Shown piece by piece: positions 1 to 8,846 of a stretch of 40,619 bases of DNA. Position 1 is the stretch's first letter. Every line of letters begins with the position of its first letter. A model generated the notes under the pieces. The model did no database searches. It was not told the DNA's origin and saw only the letters and a program-made list of their open reading frames with translations. The stretch comes from an uncultured Bacteroidales bacterium (GTDB lineage: Bacteria; Bacteroidota; Bacteroidia; Bacteroidales; UBA932), in the NCBI GenBank assembly GCA_900318445.1, contig ONKO01000016.1, positions 1 through 40,619 of the forward strand, written 5' to 3'. Both the position numbers and the translations under genes were made by a program.

Positions 1-1
1 A

Positions 2-85
2 TCTTTCCTGCCGGCCTTGAACGGTATTATTGATTGGGCTTTGACAAACAGAGATGCTCTGGCTCCGCATGGCCGCCGCGAATAA
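2..85 (+). CDS. 3' end of an unidentified gene (partial)
   Basis: A reading frame is open from the window edge and stops at TAA (83-85). It encodes 27 residues ending in ALAPHGRRE. The composition is that of an ordinary soluble protein tail. The frame is followed by a hairpin and a non-coding gap, which fits a real gene end. The fragment is too short to assign a family. The only support is the open frame and its position opposite a convergent gene, so this call is tentative. Confidence 0.4.
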   Translation, partial: SFLPALNGIIDWALTNRDALAPHGRRE

Positions 86-380
86 CATCAAATAAATTCG
101 GATTTATCGGTGTAATCTCTTGCCCGGGTGTTCTGTGATGATTGCCCGGGCATTGTCATAATGGGGGAGAGGGGCGTTGTGCAAATTTATGCTAAATTGC
201 TCACCTATGATTGATTATCAATTAGTTAGGTGGTATATTCTACTTCCCGATGCATTAAGTAAGACTAATCGAATATCAATTAGTTACAACTCTTTGGTTC
301 ATATACGGTCCAGTTTCTCCCTAACTTCCTCCGCAGGAGAGGGGAACCCAGCCTTGATGGCGCCTGCAAAAGCCGCGGTA
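86..380. other. intergenic gap between convergent genes
   Basis: These 295 bases hold no convincing gene. Visible structure: a hairpin at 121-152 (TGCCCGGG paired with CCCGGGCA), an imperfect AT-rich palindrome near 181-200, and the 13-mer TATCAATTAGTTA twice in direct orientation at 216-228 and 274-286. A short ATAAATTCGGATT string near 92-104 also occurs next to the repeat at 8.86 kb. An open frame crosses this gap and the start of the phosphatase on the other strand, but it looks like a shadow. Confidence 0.5.
121..152. terminator. possible bidirectional hairpin terminator
   Basis: TGCCCGGG (121-128) can pair with CCCGGGCA (145-152) over a 16-base loop. The hairpin lies 35 bases after the stop of the partial gene on the plus strand and downstream of the convergent phosphatase gene. 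No strong T run follows, so it could be a weak or Rho-assisted terminator or a processing structure rather than a classical one. Confidence 0.35.
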
Positions 381-1781
381 TCAATAACCGGCTACTTTGG
401 CAATCAGGGGAGCGATCTCGGCATTGTCTTTCACGGCCGTGAAAGCTTCGCTTCCCGCGCCCGTGACGTAGAGGCCCACCGGAGAACCGGAGTGGGATCC
501 GAAACTGAAGCGGAATCCGGCGGCGTTGTCAACGATGCGGATGGCCTCATCCACGAGTTTGGCGTTCACGGAATACAGGTTGGCTTTCCCGAGGTGACGG
601 TTGCCGTTCTCTCCGAAGGTCTGGATGTAGACTTCCCGGAGGGAAGCCTCTGCTTCGGCCGGTACGTCCACATGCTCCCATAGGCCCAGATGCTGGGCGA
701 AAAATGCCTTTACAGCCTCCCAGGTAGGAGCTTTGTAGGCTTTCTCGTCGGGGAAGAAGGCGTCGCGGAAAAGGTCGGTCAGGACGGTGGCCGATCCATC
801 CTGCCACGCGAGCCGCTCCGGGTTCATCTTGTACTCGCCGGCGCCCAGCATCAGACCGCCGGTCTCGTGGTCGGCCGTCACCAGGATCAGGGTCTCCCCG
901 GGATGACGCTCCAGGAAGGAGAGGGCGAGGTCCACGGATTCAGCCATGTCCGTCACCTCCTGAAAACAGGCGGCGGCGTCGTTCCCGTGACCGCCATAAT
1001 CAATCTTTCCGCCCTCGATCATGAAGAAGAAGCCTTCTTCGCAGAAATGCGTCTCCAGGTAGCCGATGCCGGCTTTCACAAAATCTGACAGGGCCGTGTC
1101 GCCTTCCTTGCGGTCGATGGCGTACGGGAGGTCGTTCTGCGGCGTGCCGCTCAGGCACAGGACGCGGCCGTCGGTCGCGGAAACGCCCGTGAAACCGGGT
1201 CCCCGGAACAGGGAAATGCCCGCGCGGACCGCCTCCTGCTCATAGAACGCGGCGTCGTGGCCCGAACTGCGGCGTGTGATGAAGCCGCCGCCGGCGAGGA
1301 AATCGACAGGGGCCTTGATCTGCTGCAGGGCGATGTCGTCATAATTGCCCCGGCGCGCGGTGTGCGCAGAAAACGCCGCCGGCGTGGCGTGGTTCACGCC
1401 CACGGTAGTGGCGATGCCCGTCCCACGGCCGGCCGCATGGGCCCACTCGGTGACCGACGTGACCGGCTTTCCGTCGGGATCAACGCCCACGGCGTCATTG
1501 TAGGTCTTCACGCCCGTGGCGAGGGCCGTTCCCGCGGCGGCGGAATCCGTCACCAGGGAATTGTCCGACACGGTGGTGATAAACACCCGCACGGGGAAGT
1601 GGTTGAAGTTGATCTCGGCCGGGCCTTTCCCGGTGGCCCGGTTGTACTGCTCGGTGCCGATGACCTGGTTCACGCCCATGCCGTCGCCGATGAAGTAGAA
1701 GACGTATTTCGCCTGGGGCTGGGCCAGGAGGGAGACCGTAAGAAAAGCGGTGAGAAGGAGGAGTGCGGTTCGTTTAAGCAT
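381..1781 (-). CDS. alkaline phosphatase (PhoA family)
   Basis: This is a 466-residue secreted phosphomonoesterase that should release inorganic phosphate from organic phosphates in the periplasm. An N-terminal signal peptide runs to about residue 20 (LLLLTAFLTVSLLAQ). The metal ligand Asp33 lies in IGDGMG. The nucleophile Ser80 lies in TDSAAAGTALATG, the alkaline phosphatase signature. Later metal-site motifs are KIDYGGHGND, TADHETGG and the C-terminal GSHSG. Length and order fit a full PhoA-type enzyme. The ATG lies 1 base after the stop of the LytTR regulator gene, so the gene is the last member of a kinase-regulator-phosphatase operon. Physiological substrate is not visible from sequence, and other phosphoester or sulfate substrates are conceivable. 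Confidence 0.93.
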   Translation of the reverse strand: MLKRTALLLLTAFLTVSLLAQPQAKYVFYFIGDGMGVNQVIGTEQYNRATGKGPAEINFNHFPVRVFITTVSDNSLVTDSAAAGTALATGVKTYNDAVGVDPDGKPVTSVTEWAHAAGRGTGIATTVGVNHATPAAFSAHTARRGNYDDIALQQIKAPVDFLAGGGFITRRSSGHDAAFYEQEAVRAGISLFRGPGFTGVSATDGRVLCLSGTPQNDLPYAIDRKEGDTALSDFVKAGIGYLETHFCEEGFFFMIEGGKIDYGGHGNDAAACFQEVTDMAESVDLALSFLERHPGETLILVTADHETGGLMLGAGEYKMNPERLAWQDGSATVLTDLFRDAFFPDEKAYKAPTWEAVKAFFAQHLGLWEHVDVPAEAEASLREVYIQTFGENGNRHLGKANLYSVNAKLVDEAIRIVDNAAGFRFSFGSHSGSPVGLYVTGAGSEAFTAVKDNAEIAPLIAKVAGY

Positions 1782-1782
1782 G

Positions 1783-2541
1783 TTATGATATCCAATCTAA
1801 AAAGGCTTTCACGCGCTGGCGGGATACCTGGAGGGGCTCTCCGGTGGAAGGCTCGACCTGGATGTCCAGCCTCCCGTCCGGACGTTTCTCGATACCCCGG
1901 ATGCTGTGAAAGGAAATGTAATAATTGCGGGAAATACGGAAGAACAGGTCTTCGTCCAGTTCGGCCATCAACTCTTCGATGGGCTCGTCGAATATGTAGC
2001 GGGAGCCACTGTCCATGACGATGTAGTGCGTCTTCCCTTCAGCAAAGAAATAGGCGATCTCGCTGATTGTGACGGGGATGATCTGGCGGCCCAGGCGCAC
2101 GATGACCCGTTTCCGGTACTGGTTTGACTGGCACTTGGCGAGGATGCGCATGGCCATGCGGATGGAGGCGAGGTTCATCTCCTGGGAAGACGCCCGGCAG
2201 CGGCTGACAGCCCGGACGAGAGCCTGGTCTTCGTAGGGCTTGAGGAGATAGTCTACGCTGCCGGCCTCGAAAGCCTTCAGGGCATATTTGTCAAAGGCCG
2301 TGGTCATGATGACCTTGGCCGTCACCTTCGTCTGGCGGAAGATTTCGAAACTGCTGCCGTCTTCGAGTTCCACGTCCATGAAGATGAGGTCCACCTCATG
2401 GCCGGGTGTTTCCAGCCAGGATACGCTTTCCCGTACCGACCCCACGGCGGCGATAACCTGGACGTCCGGGCAGGTCCTCTTCAGCGCGCGGAGGAGTACC
2501 TCCCGGGCCGGCTTTTCGTCTTCTATGATCAGCGCATTCAT
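1783..2541 (-). CDS. LytTR-type response regulator
   Basis: This is a 252-residue two-component regulator. Residues 1-120 form a receiver domain with acidic residues EDE (7-9), the phosphoacceptor Asp56 in FMDVEL, Thr80/Thr81 and the conserved Lys101 in LLKPYED. Residues about 145-250 form a LytTR DNA-binding domain, with the typical stretch from VRLGRQIIPV to RISRNYYISF. It should bind paired direct repeats in target promoters once phosphorylated by the adjacent kinase. Its ATG follows the kinase stop codon directly, with no gap, so the two are co-translated. The phosphatase gene follows after 1 base and is a likely co-regulated output. The inducing signal cannot be read from sequence. Confidence 0.93.
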   Translation of the reverse strand: MNALIIEDEKPAREVLLRALKRTCPDVQVIAAVGSVRESVSWLETPGHEVDLIFMDVELEDGSSFEIFRQTKVTAKVIMTTAFDKYALKAFEAGSVDYLLKPYEDQALVRAVSRCRASSQEMNLASIRMAMRILAKCQSNQYRKRVIVRLGRQIIPVTISEIAYFFAEGKTHYIVMDSGSRYIFDEPIEELMAELDEDLFFRISRNYYISFHSIRGIEKRPDGRLDIQVEPSTGEPLQVSRQRVKAFLDWIS

Positions 2542-3702
2542 CTAGAGCAAAGGGAGTTTTACCGTATAACGTTCCGGTGTTTCTTGAATGATCACATCTG
2601 TCCCCACGGCGTCGCGGTACCGGTTCCGGATGTATTTGAGCCCGTTTCCGGTGGAAGGCTGTGATGTGATTTTGGGATTGCGGTTGTTGGATACGACCAG
2701 GTAGCCGTCTTCTGTTGAGATTTCAAGGACCAGGGGGTTTTCGGTCGAGACGGCGTTGTGCTTCATGGCGTTCTCCACCAGCAACTGGAGCGAGCAGGGA
2801 ACTACATAGCGGGCATGGTCCCCGTCGGCGACGTTTACCTTGACGATCAGACCTTCCGGGAATCGGTTCCGCATGAGTGCGATGTACTGCTTGACGAAGT
2901 CCATTTCATCGGACAGGTACACGACCGGTTCGTCTTCATTCTCCAACAGATAGCGGTATATGGAGGAGAGGTCGTGGATGAATCGCATCGCCTCCGACTT
3001 GTTCCCGGAGTCGACGATGCACCCGAGGGTGTTCAGGCTGTTGAACAGGAAGTGCGGCTCAATCTGCTGTTTGAGCCGGTCGTAGCTGTACTGGGCTTTG
3101 TGGCGTTTGCTTTTTTCCCGGATGACATCGCGGCGCGCCCGGTTTACATAGTAGGCCATCCACACGATCACCGCCATGCTGCAGGCGAAGATGAGGGTGA
3201 CGTTCAGGATGGCGTTCCCCTTGAAAAAGGACGAGGACGAATGCAGGACCATCACCATCCGGACGATGAGAACGGCCGAAAAGGCGAGGATCAGCGGCAG
3301 GGGATTGTCCTGGAAACGGGCGGGTTGCCCGTGCCGGATGCGGTCCACCAGCCTGGCGCAGGCGACCTGGATGAAGCCGACGATGAGGGTCGTCAGGAAA
3401 GTGGAAAGCGGACCGGCGATGTAATGCCGGTGCGGGATGGTGGCCGTAATGATGTAGCGGCGAACCTGGACACCTATCCATTGCCCGATCCACAAACCCA
3501 GGAAGTTGATGGCGATCAGGGCCACCACCATGAAGACCATCCCCGACTGCTGCCGCATGGACAGGAAGACGGACATGAGCATGGTGAGCATCGTCAGGAT
3601 CAGGAGGGCGTTGAAATTGAAGACGAGGGCCAGCAGGGACGCAGTCGCATGCAGGAAGGCGAACAGCAGGATAGTCAAATATGTATCAGCCCTCTTACTC
3701 AT
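2542..3702 (-). CDS. LytS/YehU-type sensor histidine kinase
   Basis: This 386-residue membrane kinase has several hydrophobic segments in residues about 10-185, a short linker, and a His_kinase domain. The phosphorylated histidine is His217 in QQIEPHFLFNSLNTLG. A C-terminal HATPase_c-like region follows (LLVENAMKHNAV as N box, STGNGLKYIRNRY as G box). There is no large extracellular sensor domain, so the signal is probably sensed within the membrane. A perfect TATCTTTG -7 element sits at 3707-3714, only 4 bases before the ATG. Either the mRNA is nearly leaderless or translation starts further in. It is the first gene of the kinase-regulator-phosphatase operon. Confidence 0.92.
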   Translation of the reverse strand: MSKRADTYLTILLFAFLHATASLLALVFNFNALLILTMLTMLMSVFLSMRQQSGMVFMVVALIAINFLGLWIGQWIGVQVRRYIITATIPHRHYIAGPLSTFLTTLIVGFIQVACARLVDRIRHGQPARFQDNPLPLILAFSAVLIVRMVMVLHSSSSFFKGNAILNVTLIFACSMAVIVWMAYYVNRARRDVIREKSKRHKAQYSYDRLKQQIEPHFLFNSLNTLGCIVDSGNKSEAMRFIHDLSSIYRYLLENEDEPVVYLSDEMDFVKQYIALMRNRFPEGLIVKVNVADGDHARYVVPCSLQLLVENAMKHNAVSTENPLVLEISTEDGYLVVSNNRNPKITSQPSTGNGLKYIRNRYRDAVGTDVIIQETPERYTVKLPLL

Positions 3703-3722
3703 ACTGCAAAGATAAGAAAAAT

Positions 3723-3749
3723 GCCCCGGATGCGAAAGGGGTCCGGGGC
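3723..3749 (-). terminator. Rho-independent terminator after susD
   Basis: GCCCCGGA (3723-3730) pairs with TCCGGGGC (3742-3749) across an 11-base loop. On the minus strand the stem is followed by ATTTTTCTT. It lies just after the susD stop and before the kinase gene, separating the SusCD transcript from the two-component operon. Confidence 0.85.
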
Positions 3750-3758
3750 GTTTCGCAA

Positions 3759-5498
3759 TTATTCGTAGTCGGGGTTCTGCTTGATATTGGGATTGTAGCG
3801 AACGTCATCCTGCGGGATGGGGAAGACATTGTACTTGTCATCGACGTCCTTCCCGTTGACATCGCCCGTGGAATTGGGCATGTAACCTTTGAAATCCCAG
3901 TTGTAGCCTTTCGTGTAGCAGCCGAAGCGAACGAGGTCGGAGCGGCGCCAGTTTTCGGTCCACAGCTCGCGGGCGCGCTCATCCAGCAGCCAGGCGTAGG
4001 TCAGCTCGGCCTGGCTGATCCGGCCGTCGGTGTCGTTCTTGCCTGCCTGCTGGTACTTTCCATGGCAATAGGCGCGGTCGCGTACTTCATTGACATAGCC
4101 CAGGGCTTCCGCATTGGCCGTGCCGTTGTTGGCCCTGAGGATTGCTTCTGCGGCCATCAGGTACACGTCGGCGAGGCGCATCACGGGGAAACCTACGTTG
4201 GAGTACTTGGTCGGGGCTTTCACCACGCGGTCTTTGGTGACGTTCCTCCACTTGGTGTACAACGCGCCGTAAGGGGCTTTCCCTTCTACTTTGGCTGCCG
4301 TGGGGTCGTCACCTTTGTAGAGCTCTTTGACCAGGGCCTTGTTGGAACCGTCCAGCTTGCCGGCGGTCTCGGGGCCCATGAACAGGAGGGCGCGGTGGTC
4401 CTTCTTGCGGTCGCCCCAGCTGTCGTCATAGTGGAAGTCGCGGTCGGCTTCGTCGAACTTCTCCACGAACTTCTGGCGGAGGCAGTGGTTTCCGCCCCAC
4501 TGTTCGGTGATGCCGAAGTCCAGCCCCGTTCCTTCGGCGATCATGGATGCGTGCAGATTGGCCTTGATCAGGTAGTTGGTGCTTCCGGAACCGTTTACGT
4601 GGTCGGTCTGCGTCGCGAGACCCCAGATGATCTCCCGGGAGGAGCTGTTGTCTGCGAGGAAGTTCTCGATGTAGTTGGGCGAGAGCTCGAAAGCGTTGCT
4701 CTCCAGGATCTTCTTGCAGTAGGTGAGTGCCTTGCCATAATCATCCTTGGAACCGGCGTACACATGGCATCCGAGGCAGGTGCGGGCCAGGAGGAACCAG
4801 GCCGAGGCCTGGTTGGCGCGTCCCCAGATGCGCTGTCCGGCGGGAATCAGTTCGTCCTGGATGTCCTCCAGCTCGGAGACGATGAACTCGTAGATCTCCC
4901 TGCGGGGCTTTTGCACGGGATAGGTCCCATTGGGAACGCTGTCGTCTACGAAGCCCACGTCACCGAAACTGTCCATGAGGATGTAGTACATATAGGCCCG
5001 GATGAAGCGCGCTTCAGCACGCCAGTATGCCACATCGGCCTTGCAGTCATCGTACACTCCGTTTTCCTTGAGGACGCTTTCTTCGGTGCGACGCAGCAGG
5101 TCGTTCGTGTAGGTGATGATCAGGTAGCAGCGGTAATACAGCCAGGCGGGGAACTGCGTTCCGGGTTCCCAGTTCAGGGCCGTGGCGTTCCGCAGGCCGT
5201 AACCGGAGCCGGAACGGTTGTACATTTCATCGGAAGTGGCTTCCTGCGACCAGTACAGGGCGCGGAGGAAGGTGGAACGGCCGGCATCCCAGCCGGAGAG
5301 ATCATCTCCGCCATGGCCGCTGCCCTGGCTTTCGCACACCATGGCCAGATAACATTTCAGGAAAAAGCCGTGATAGCCTTCGTAGGTGGAGAACACCTCA
5401 TTTTCGGAGAGGGCCGCTTCGGACTGGGGGAACAGGTCCAGTTTCTCGCAGGAAGCACCCAGGATAAGGGCCGCAAGGATATATATGATCTTTTTCAT
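3759..5498 (-). CDS. SusD/RagB-family outer-membrane lipoprotein
   Basis: This is a 579-residue surface lipoprotein that acts with the SusC-like transporter as a lid capturing nutrients, usually glycans or peptides. The start is set at MKKIIYILAALILGASC, which gives a lipoprotein signal peptide with the lipid-bearing Cys at residue 17. An upstream in-frame ATG at 5510 would spoil the signal peptide. The body has the usual pattern: an early EKLDLFPQSEAALSENEVF segment, the RYTN-like TYTNDLLRR, RAEARFIRAYMYYIL, RLADVYLMAAEAILRAN, and the C-terminal LLDERARELWTENWRRSDLVRF. Length is normal for the family. The gene follows susC closely and ends at a strong terminator. No glycosidase, sulfatase or peptidase lies beside it, so the substrate is open. 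Confidence 0.95.
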   Translation of the reverse strand: MKKIIYILAALILGASCEKLDLFPQSEAALSENEVFSTYEGYHGFFLKCYLAMVCESQGSGHGGDDLSGWDAGRSTFLRALYWSQEATSDEMYNRSGSGYGLRNATALNWEPGTQFPAWLYYRCYLIITYTNDLLRRTEESVLKENGVYDDCKADVAYWRAEARFIRAYMYYILMDSFGDVGFVDDSVPNGTYPVQKPRREIYEFIVSELEDIQDELIPAGQRIWGRANQASAWFLLARTCLGCHVYAGSKDDYGKALTYCKKILESNAFELSPNYIENFLADNSSSREIIWGLATQTDHVNGSGSTNYLIKANLHASMIAEGTGLDFGITEQWGGNHCLRQKFVEKFDEADRDFHYDDSWGDRKKDHRALLFMGPETAGKLDGSNKALVKELYKGDDPTAAKVEGKAPYGALYTKWRNVTKDRVVKAPTKYSNVGFPVMRLADVYLMAAEAILRANNGTANAEALGYVNEVRDRAYCHGKYQQAGKNDTDGRISQAELTYAWLLDERARELWTENWRRSDLVRFGCYTKGYNWDFKGYMPNSTGDVNGKDVDDKYNVFPIPQDDVRYNPNIKQNPDYE

Positions 5499-5510
5499 AA
5501 GGCTGTACAA

Positions 5511-8500
5511 TTAAAACTCTGCGCTGACGGAAAGCATGACCATGCGCGGACGCGGGGTGCTGGAGGAATCCATGCCTCCGTACACTTCCGGATCCAGGCC
5601 GGGGTACTTGGTGATGGTAAAGACATTCTGCAGGCCCAGGGCCAGGCGCAGGCTGCGGAAGACGCGGGTCTTGTCAAAGGTGTAGCCGACGACGATATTG
5701 TCCATCTTGAAGTAGTCTCCCTTGAAGAGCCAGTAGTCCGATTCGTAGTGTTCGTTCTTCCAGTCCGGAACAATGCCCTTCACCGTGTTGGTGGGGTAGT
5801 TGTTGTACTGGCTGTAGAAGGAGTTGTCGCACCCGCCGTACAGGGTCTGCCAGAAAACATACTGGCCGAAGCCGTAGTGGGCGTTCAGTCCCAGGTCCCA
5901 GTTCTTGTAGCGGAACGAGGAACTCAGGCCGCCGTAGAACGGCACCAGGCCGCTGCGGTCTTCGCCCTTCATCCAGCGCGAGGAATCGGACGGGGTGTCG
6001 TCCACGAATTCGGGAGACTCCGGATCCTCGGGGTTGTAAGAGGGGTTGTACCACTTCTCGAGCGGTTTTCCGTTCTCGTCATACACCTGCTTCGCAAGGT
6101 AGAAGGTGTATGGCTTGTGACCCACCTGGTGCACGCGCATATAACGGCTGGAATTGCCGATGGTGATGTATGCGTCGGGATCCTCGTAGGAGGTGAGGGA
6201 TTCGATGCGGGCGGTGTTCCAGGCGAAGTTTGCGCCGATGATCCAGTAGGCGTTCTTCGTATTGACGGGGACGACGCTCAGCGACACCTCGACACCCTTG
6301 GAGGACATCTGGCCGATATTCTGGTCCAGGGAGTTGGAGAAGTTGGAGCCCGCGGGAATCATGACCGAGTTCATCAGGAGGTTGTCGGTCCAGCGATCGT
6401 AGTATTCCACGCTGCCGCTGAGGCGGTTCCCGAAGAACCCGAAGTCCAGGCCGATGTTCTTGGTGGTGGTCACCTCCCACTGGATGGTGCGGTCAAAAGC
6501 GGTGGGGCGGTAGGCCGGATACCAGGTGCCGCCGTCCAGATAGGAGTGGTTCTCGTCGGAGATGTAGTAGCTGGCCTGGTAGGCGTAGCGGGTGCCGATA
6601 TCCTGCTGGCCGGTCTTTCCGTAGCTGGCGCGAAGCTTGAATTCATCTACGAAACCCAGGTTCCGGATGAAGGGCTCGCGGTCCAGTTTCCAGGCGATGG
6701 CCGCGGAGGGGAAGAAGCCCCAGCGGGTCTCGGGCGCGAAACGGGAAGAGGCGTCGGCGCGGGCTGTGAAGGTGAGCATGTAACGGTCCAGGAGGACGTA
6801 GTTCACGCGGCCGAACCAGGAGGACAGGCGCAGCTGGGACTGGCTCTCGGATTCCAGGGAATTCTCTACCGGGGTACCGTCGTTGTAGCTGGAGGCCGAT
6901 TGGTAAGACTTGCCGAAATCGTCTTCGTAGGAGTGGCCCAGGGTGAGGTCCAGGGCGTGTTTCCCGGCGAAGGTATGCTTGTAATTGAGGTAATAATCAA
7001 TGTTGTAGTGGTAGCTGCTGGAAGTGTTGTAGGACTGCTTCCCCTGGCCACCCTTCCCGAGGGCCACCATCGAGGCCGACCAGGTCGCGGGGGTATTGTC
7101 CCGGCCCAGGTTGTCGGATCTGGATGTGTAGTAGTGGCCGTTGAAGGAGATGGTGGCGGACAGGTCCTCGAGGCCGTGAAACTTGTAGATGGTCTGGACA
7201 TTGGCCGACACCCGGTTGTTCTTGCTGGATCCGAGGCCCGGGAACAGGGCGTCGGCGACTTCGTTGTCCGTGGAGATCGGGCTGCCGCCGGTTGCATCGG
7301 CCCCGAACATGTTGAACCCGAAGGCCTTCTTGTCATAGTTCACGCCATTGACGGTGGCGTGACCGTAGTCGGTGTAGATGGGACGGGTGGGGTCCGTCAT
7401 GGCGGCGTCGGAGATGGAACCGCCGTATTCGGGGGTGTGCTTGTAGGTCTCCCGGAGGCCGATATTCAGCAGCAGGTGCTTGTCCAGCAGGACGGGATTG
7501 AGTTTGAGGGAGGCGGTGAACATGTCCTGCTTGTTGCCCTTGACAGCGCCCTTGCTGTCCTGGAAGCCCAGGGAAACGCGATAGGGGAGATGAGGGAGGG
7601 CTCCCTTGAGGGACACGGTGTGCCGGTGGTTGAAGGCTGTCTGGGTGATGGCTTTCTGCCAGTCGCTGTTGGCGTCACCCAGCAGGGCGGCGTCCCATCC
7701 GCGGCGGATGTATTCCTCCCGGAATTCATCGGCCCCATAGACCTCTAGTTTCTGGTAGTCGTAGTTCAGGGAGTAGTCACCGCGGTATTCGACGCGGGGC
7801 GCAACGGCCTTGTTGCCCTGGGGGCCGCTCTTGGTGGTGACAATGATGACGCCGTTGGCACCCCGGGCTCCGTAGATGGCCGCCGAGGACGCGTCCTTGA
7901 GCACGCTGATGGACTCGATGTCGTCGGCATTCACGGAATGGAGGCTTTCGCCCACCATACCGTCAATGACGATGAGGGGTTCGTTGGAGGCGTTCAGGGA
8001 GGCCCCCTGGCGGATGCGGATGGTGCCAGTGGAACCGGCCGATCCCGAGCCCTGCGTTATTTGCAGTCCGGCGATTTTGCCCAGCAGGAGGTCCTCCGGG
8101 GTGTTGGCCTTGACGCGGTTGAGCTCGCTGGGTTTCATAGCGACGACCGAACCGGTGAGGTCGCTCTTGCGCACCTCGCCGTAGCCGATGACCACGACTT
8201 CGTCCAGGTACTCGTTGTCCGGGGTGAGGTTGACGATCTGCGGCAGGAGCGATGCCTTGCTGATGACGGTGGTGTAACCGATGCAGCTCACTTCCACAAG
8301 GGCGTCAGCGCTGCCCACCGCGATTGTGAATGCACCGTCCGCTGCAGTGGAAACGCCGTTGGAGGTTCCCTGTTCGACGACGGTGGCTCCGGCTACCGGA
8401 CCCTCGGCGTCAACCACGACCCCCTTCACCTGATATCCGCGCTGGGCGGATACGGCCATGGTTACCATGCCCAGCAGCAAGGCGACCACGAGTTTCTTCA

Positions 8501-8513
8501 GGGTAGTTTTCAT
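5511..8513 (-). CDS. SusC/RagA-family TonB-dependent receptor
   Basis: This is a 1000-residue outer-membrane barrel that imports nutrients with TonB energy. A signal peptide covers residues 1-23 (ending VSAQ). A CarboxypepD_reg-like domain covers about 28-105. The TonB-box region DEVVVIGYGEVRKSDLTGSV and a plug domain with the family signature near SVLKDASSAAIYGARGANG follow, then a long beta-barrel ending in an aromatic-rich strand (MLSVSAEF). It pairs with the SusD gene downstream. Upstream on the minus strand the sequence TACCTTGC near 8557-8564 resembles a degenerate -7 box. No extracytoplasmic sigma/anti-sigma or HTCS regulator lies next to it, although the LytTR system is downstream. 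Confidence 0.96.
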   Translation of the reverse strand: MKTTLKKLVVALLLGMVTMAVSAQRGYQVKGVVVDAEGPVAGATVVEQGTSNGVSTAADGAFTIAVGSADALVEVSCIGYTTVISKASLLPQIVNLTPDNEYLDEVVVIGYGEVRKSDLTGSVVAMKPSELNRVKANTPEDLLLGKIAGLQITQGSGSAGSTGTIRIRQGASLNASNEPLIVIDGMVGESLHSVNADDIESISVLKDASSAAIYGARGANGVIIVTTKSGPQGNKAVAPRVEYRGDYSLNYDYQKLEVYGADEFREEYIRRGWDAALLGDANSDWQKAITQTAFNHRHTVSLKGALPHLPYRVSLGFQDSKGAVKGNKQDMFTASLKLNPVLLDKHLLLNIGLRETYKHTPEYGGSISDAAMTDPTRPIYTDYGHATVNGVNYDKKAFGFNMFGADATGGSPISTDNEVADALFPGLGSSKNNRVSANVQTIYKFHGLEDLSATISFNGHYYTSRSDNLGRDNTPATWSASMVALGKGGQGKQSYNTSSSYHYNIDYYLNYKHTFAGKHALDLTLGHSYEDDFGKSYQSASSYNDGTPVENSLESESQSQLRLSSWFGRVNYVLLDRYMLTFTARADASSRFAPETRWGFFPSAAIAWKLDREPFIRNLGFVDEFKLRASYGKTGQQDIGTRYAYQASYYISDENHSYLDGGTWYPAYRPTAFDRTIQWEVTTTKNIGLDFGFFGNRLSGSVEYYDRWTDNLLMNSVMIPAGSNFSNSLDQNIGQMSSKGVEVSLSVVPVNTKNAYWIIGANFAWNTARIESLTSYEDPDAYITIGNSSRYMRVHQVGHKPYTFYLAKQVYDENGKPLEKWYNPSYNPEDPESPEFVDDTPSDSSRWMKGEDRSGLVPFYGGLSSSFRYKNWDLGLNAHYGFGQYVFWQTLYGGCDNSFYSQYNNYPTNTVKGIVPDWKNEHYESDYWLFKGDYFKMDNIVVGYTFDKTRVFRSLRLALGLQNVFTITKYPGLDPEVYGGMDSSSTPRPRMVMLSVSAEF

Positions 8514-8729
8514 AAATGTACAGTTTGACTGGATTGGTTATTGTTTGGTCGCAAGGTAGGAAGTCTCGTGTGCCCATGAAAGCTTGTAGCAGAACGAAGG
8601 GAGCCAACGGTCGGTTTTGGAGAGTGGATGGCGGAAATCCGTCGGATCGGTGGTGCAAGTCTGATCTTGATGCGCTTAATATTCCGCAAATGACTATATC
8701 TGCAAAAAAATGAGGAATTTTTTTCCCAT

Positions 8730-8751
8730 GTCGCAGGTCAGAGTCCTTTCC
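8730..8751 (+). repeat. 22-bp half-unit leading the 8.75 kb two-hairpin element
   Basis: The unit begins GTCGCAGGTC and ends just where the first hairpin of the element repeats the same GTCGCAGGTC string, 22 bases on. This matches the single 22-bp unit beside the element at 19.5 kb and the 21-bp units beside the elements at 21.9 and 23.8 kb. Confidence 0.6.
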
Positions 8752-8846
8752 GTCGCAGGTCTGTGTTTTTGGGCCGAACTGCGACGGAAATCGTTGACTC
8801 AGAGCATATAGCGTCGCAGGTCAGGTTATTTTTGCAGACCTGCGAC
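8752..8846 (+). repeat. two-hairpin palindromic element, GTCGCAG subfamily
   Basis: Hairpin 1 spans 8752-8785 (GTCGCAG with CTGCGAC, extended by C-G pairs at 8750-8751 and 8786-8787; loop contains TTTTTGGGCCGAA). Hairpin 2 spans 8813-8846, with a perfect GTCGCAGGTC/GACCTGCGAC stem over a loop of about 14 bases containing ATTTTT. A 27-bp spacer separates them, so the plan is 34-27-34. The three elements at 19.5-23.9 kb are 35-28-35. The GGGCCGAA string in the hairpin-1 loop is shared with the copy at 23784. This is the same architecture with a changed stem, so it is a subfamily or paralogous repeat. It sits immediately downstream of the AAA_14 gene. Confidence 0.75.

Noticed and set aside
3681-7748. 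A 1355-codon open frame on the plus strand
   Set aside because: It is antisense to susD and susC, has Val/Gly/Ala-rich low-complexity composition without motifs, and follows from the codon use of those genes.
3759-8513. A full polysaccharide utilisation locus
   Set aside because: Only the SusC/SusD pair is present, with no glycoside hydrolase, lyase, sulfatase, SusE/F-like or HTCS gene next to it.
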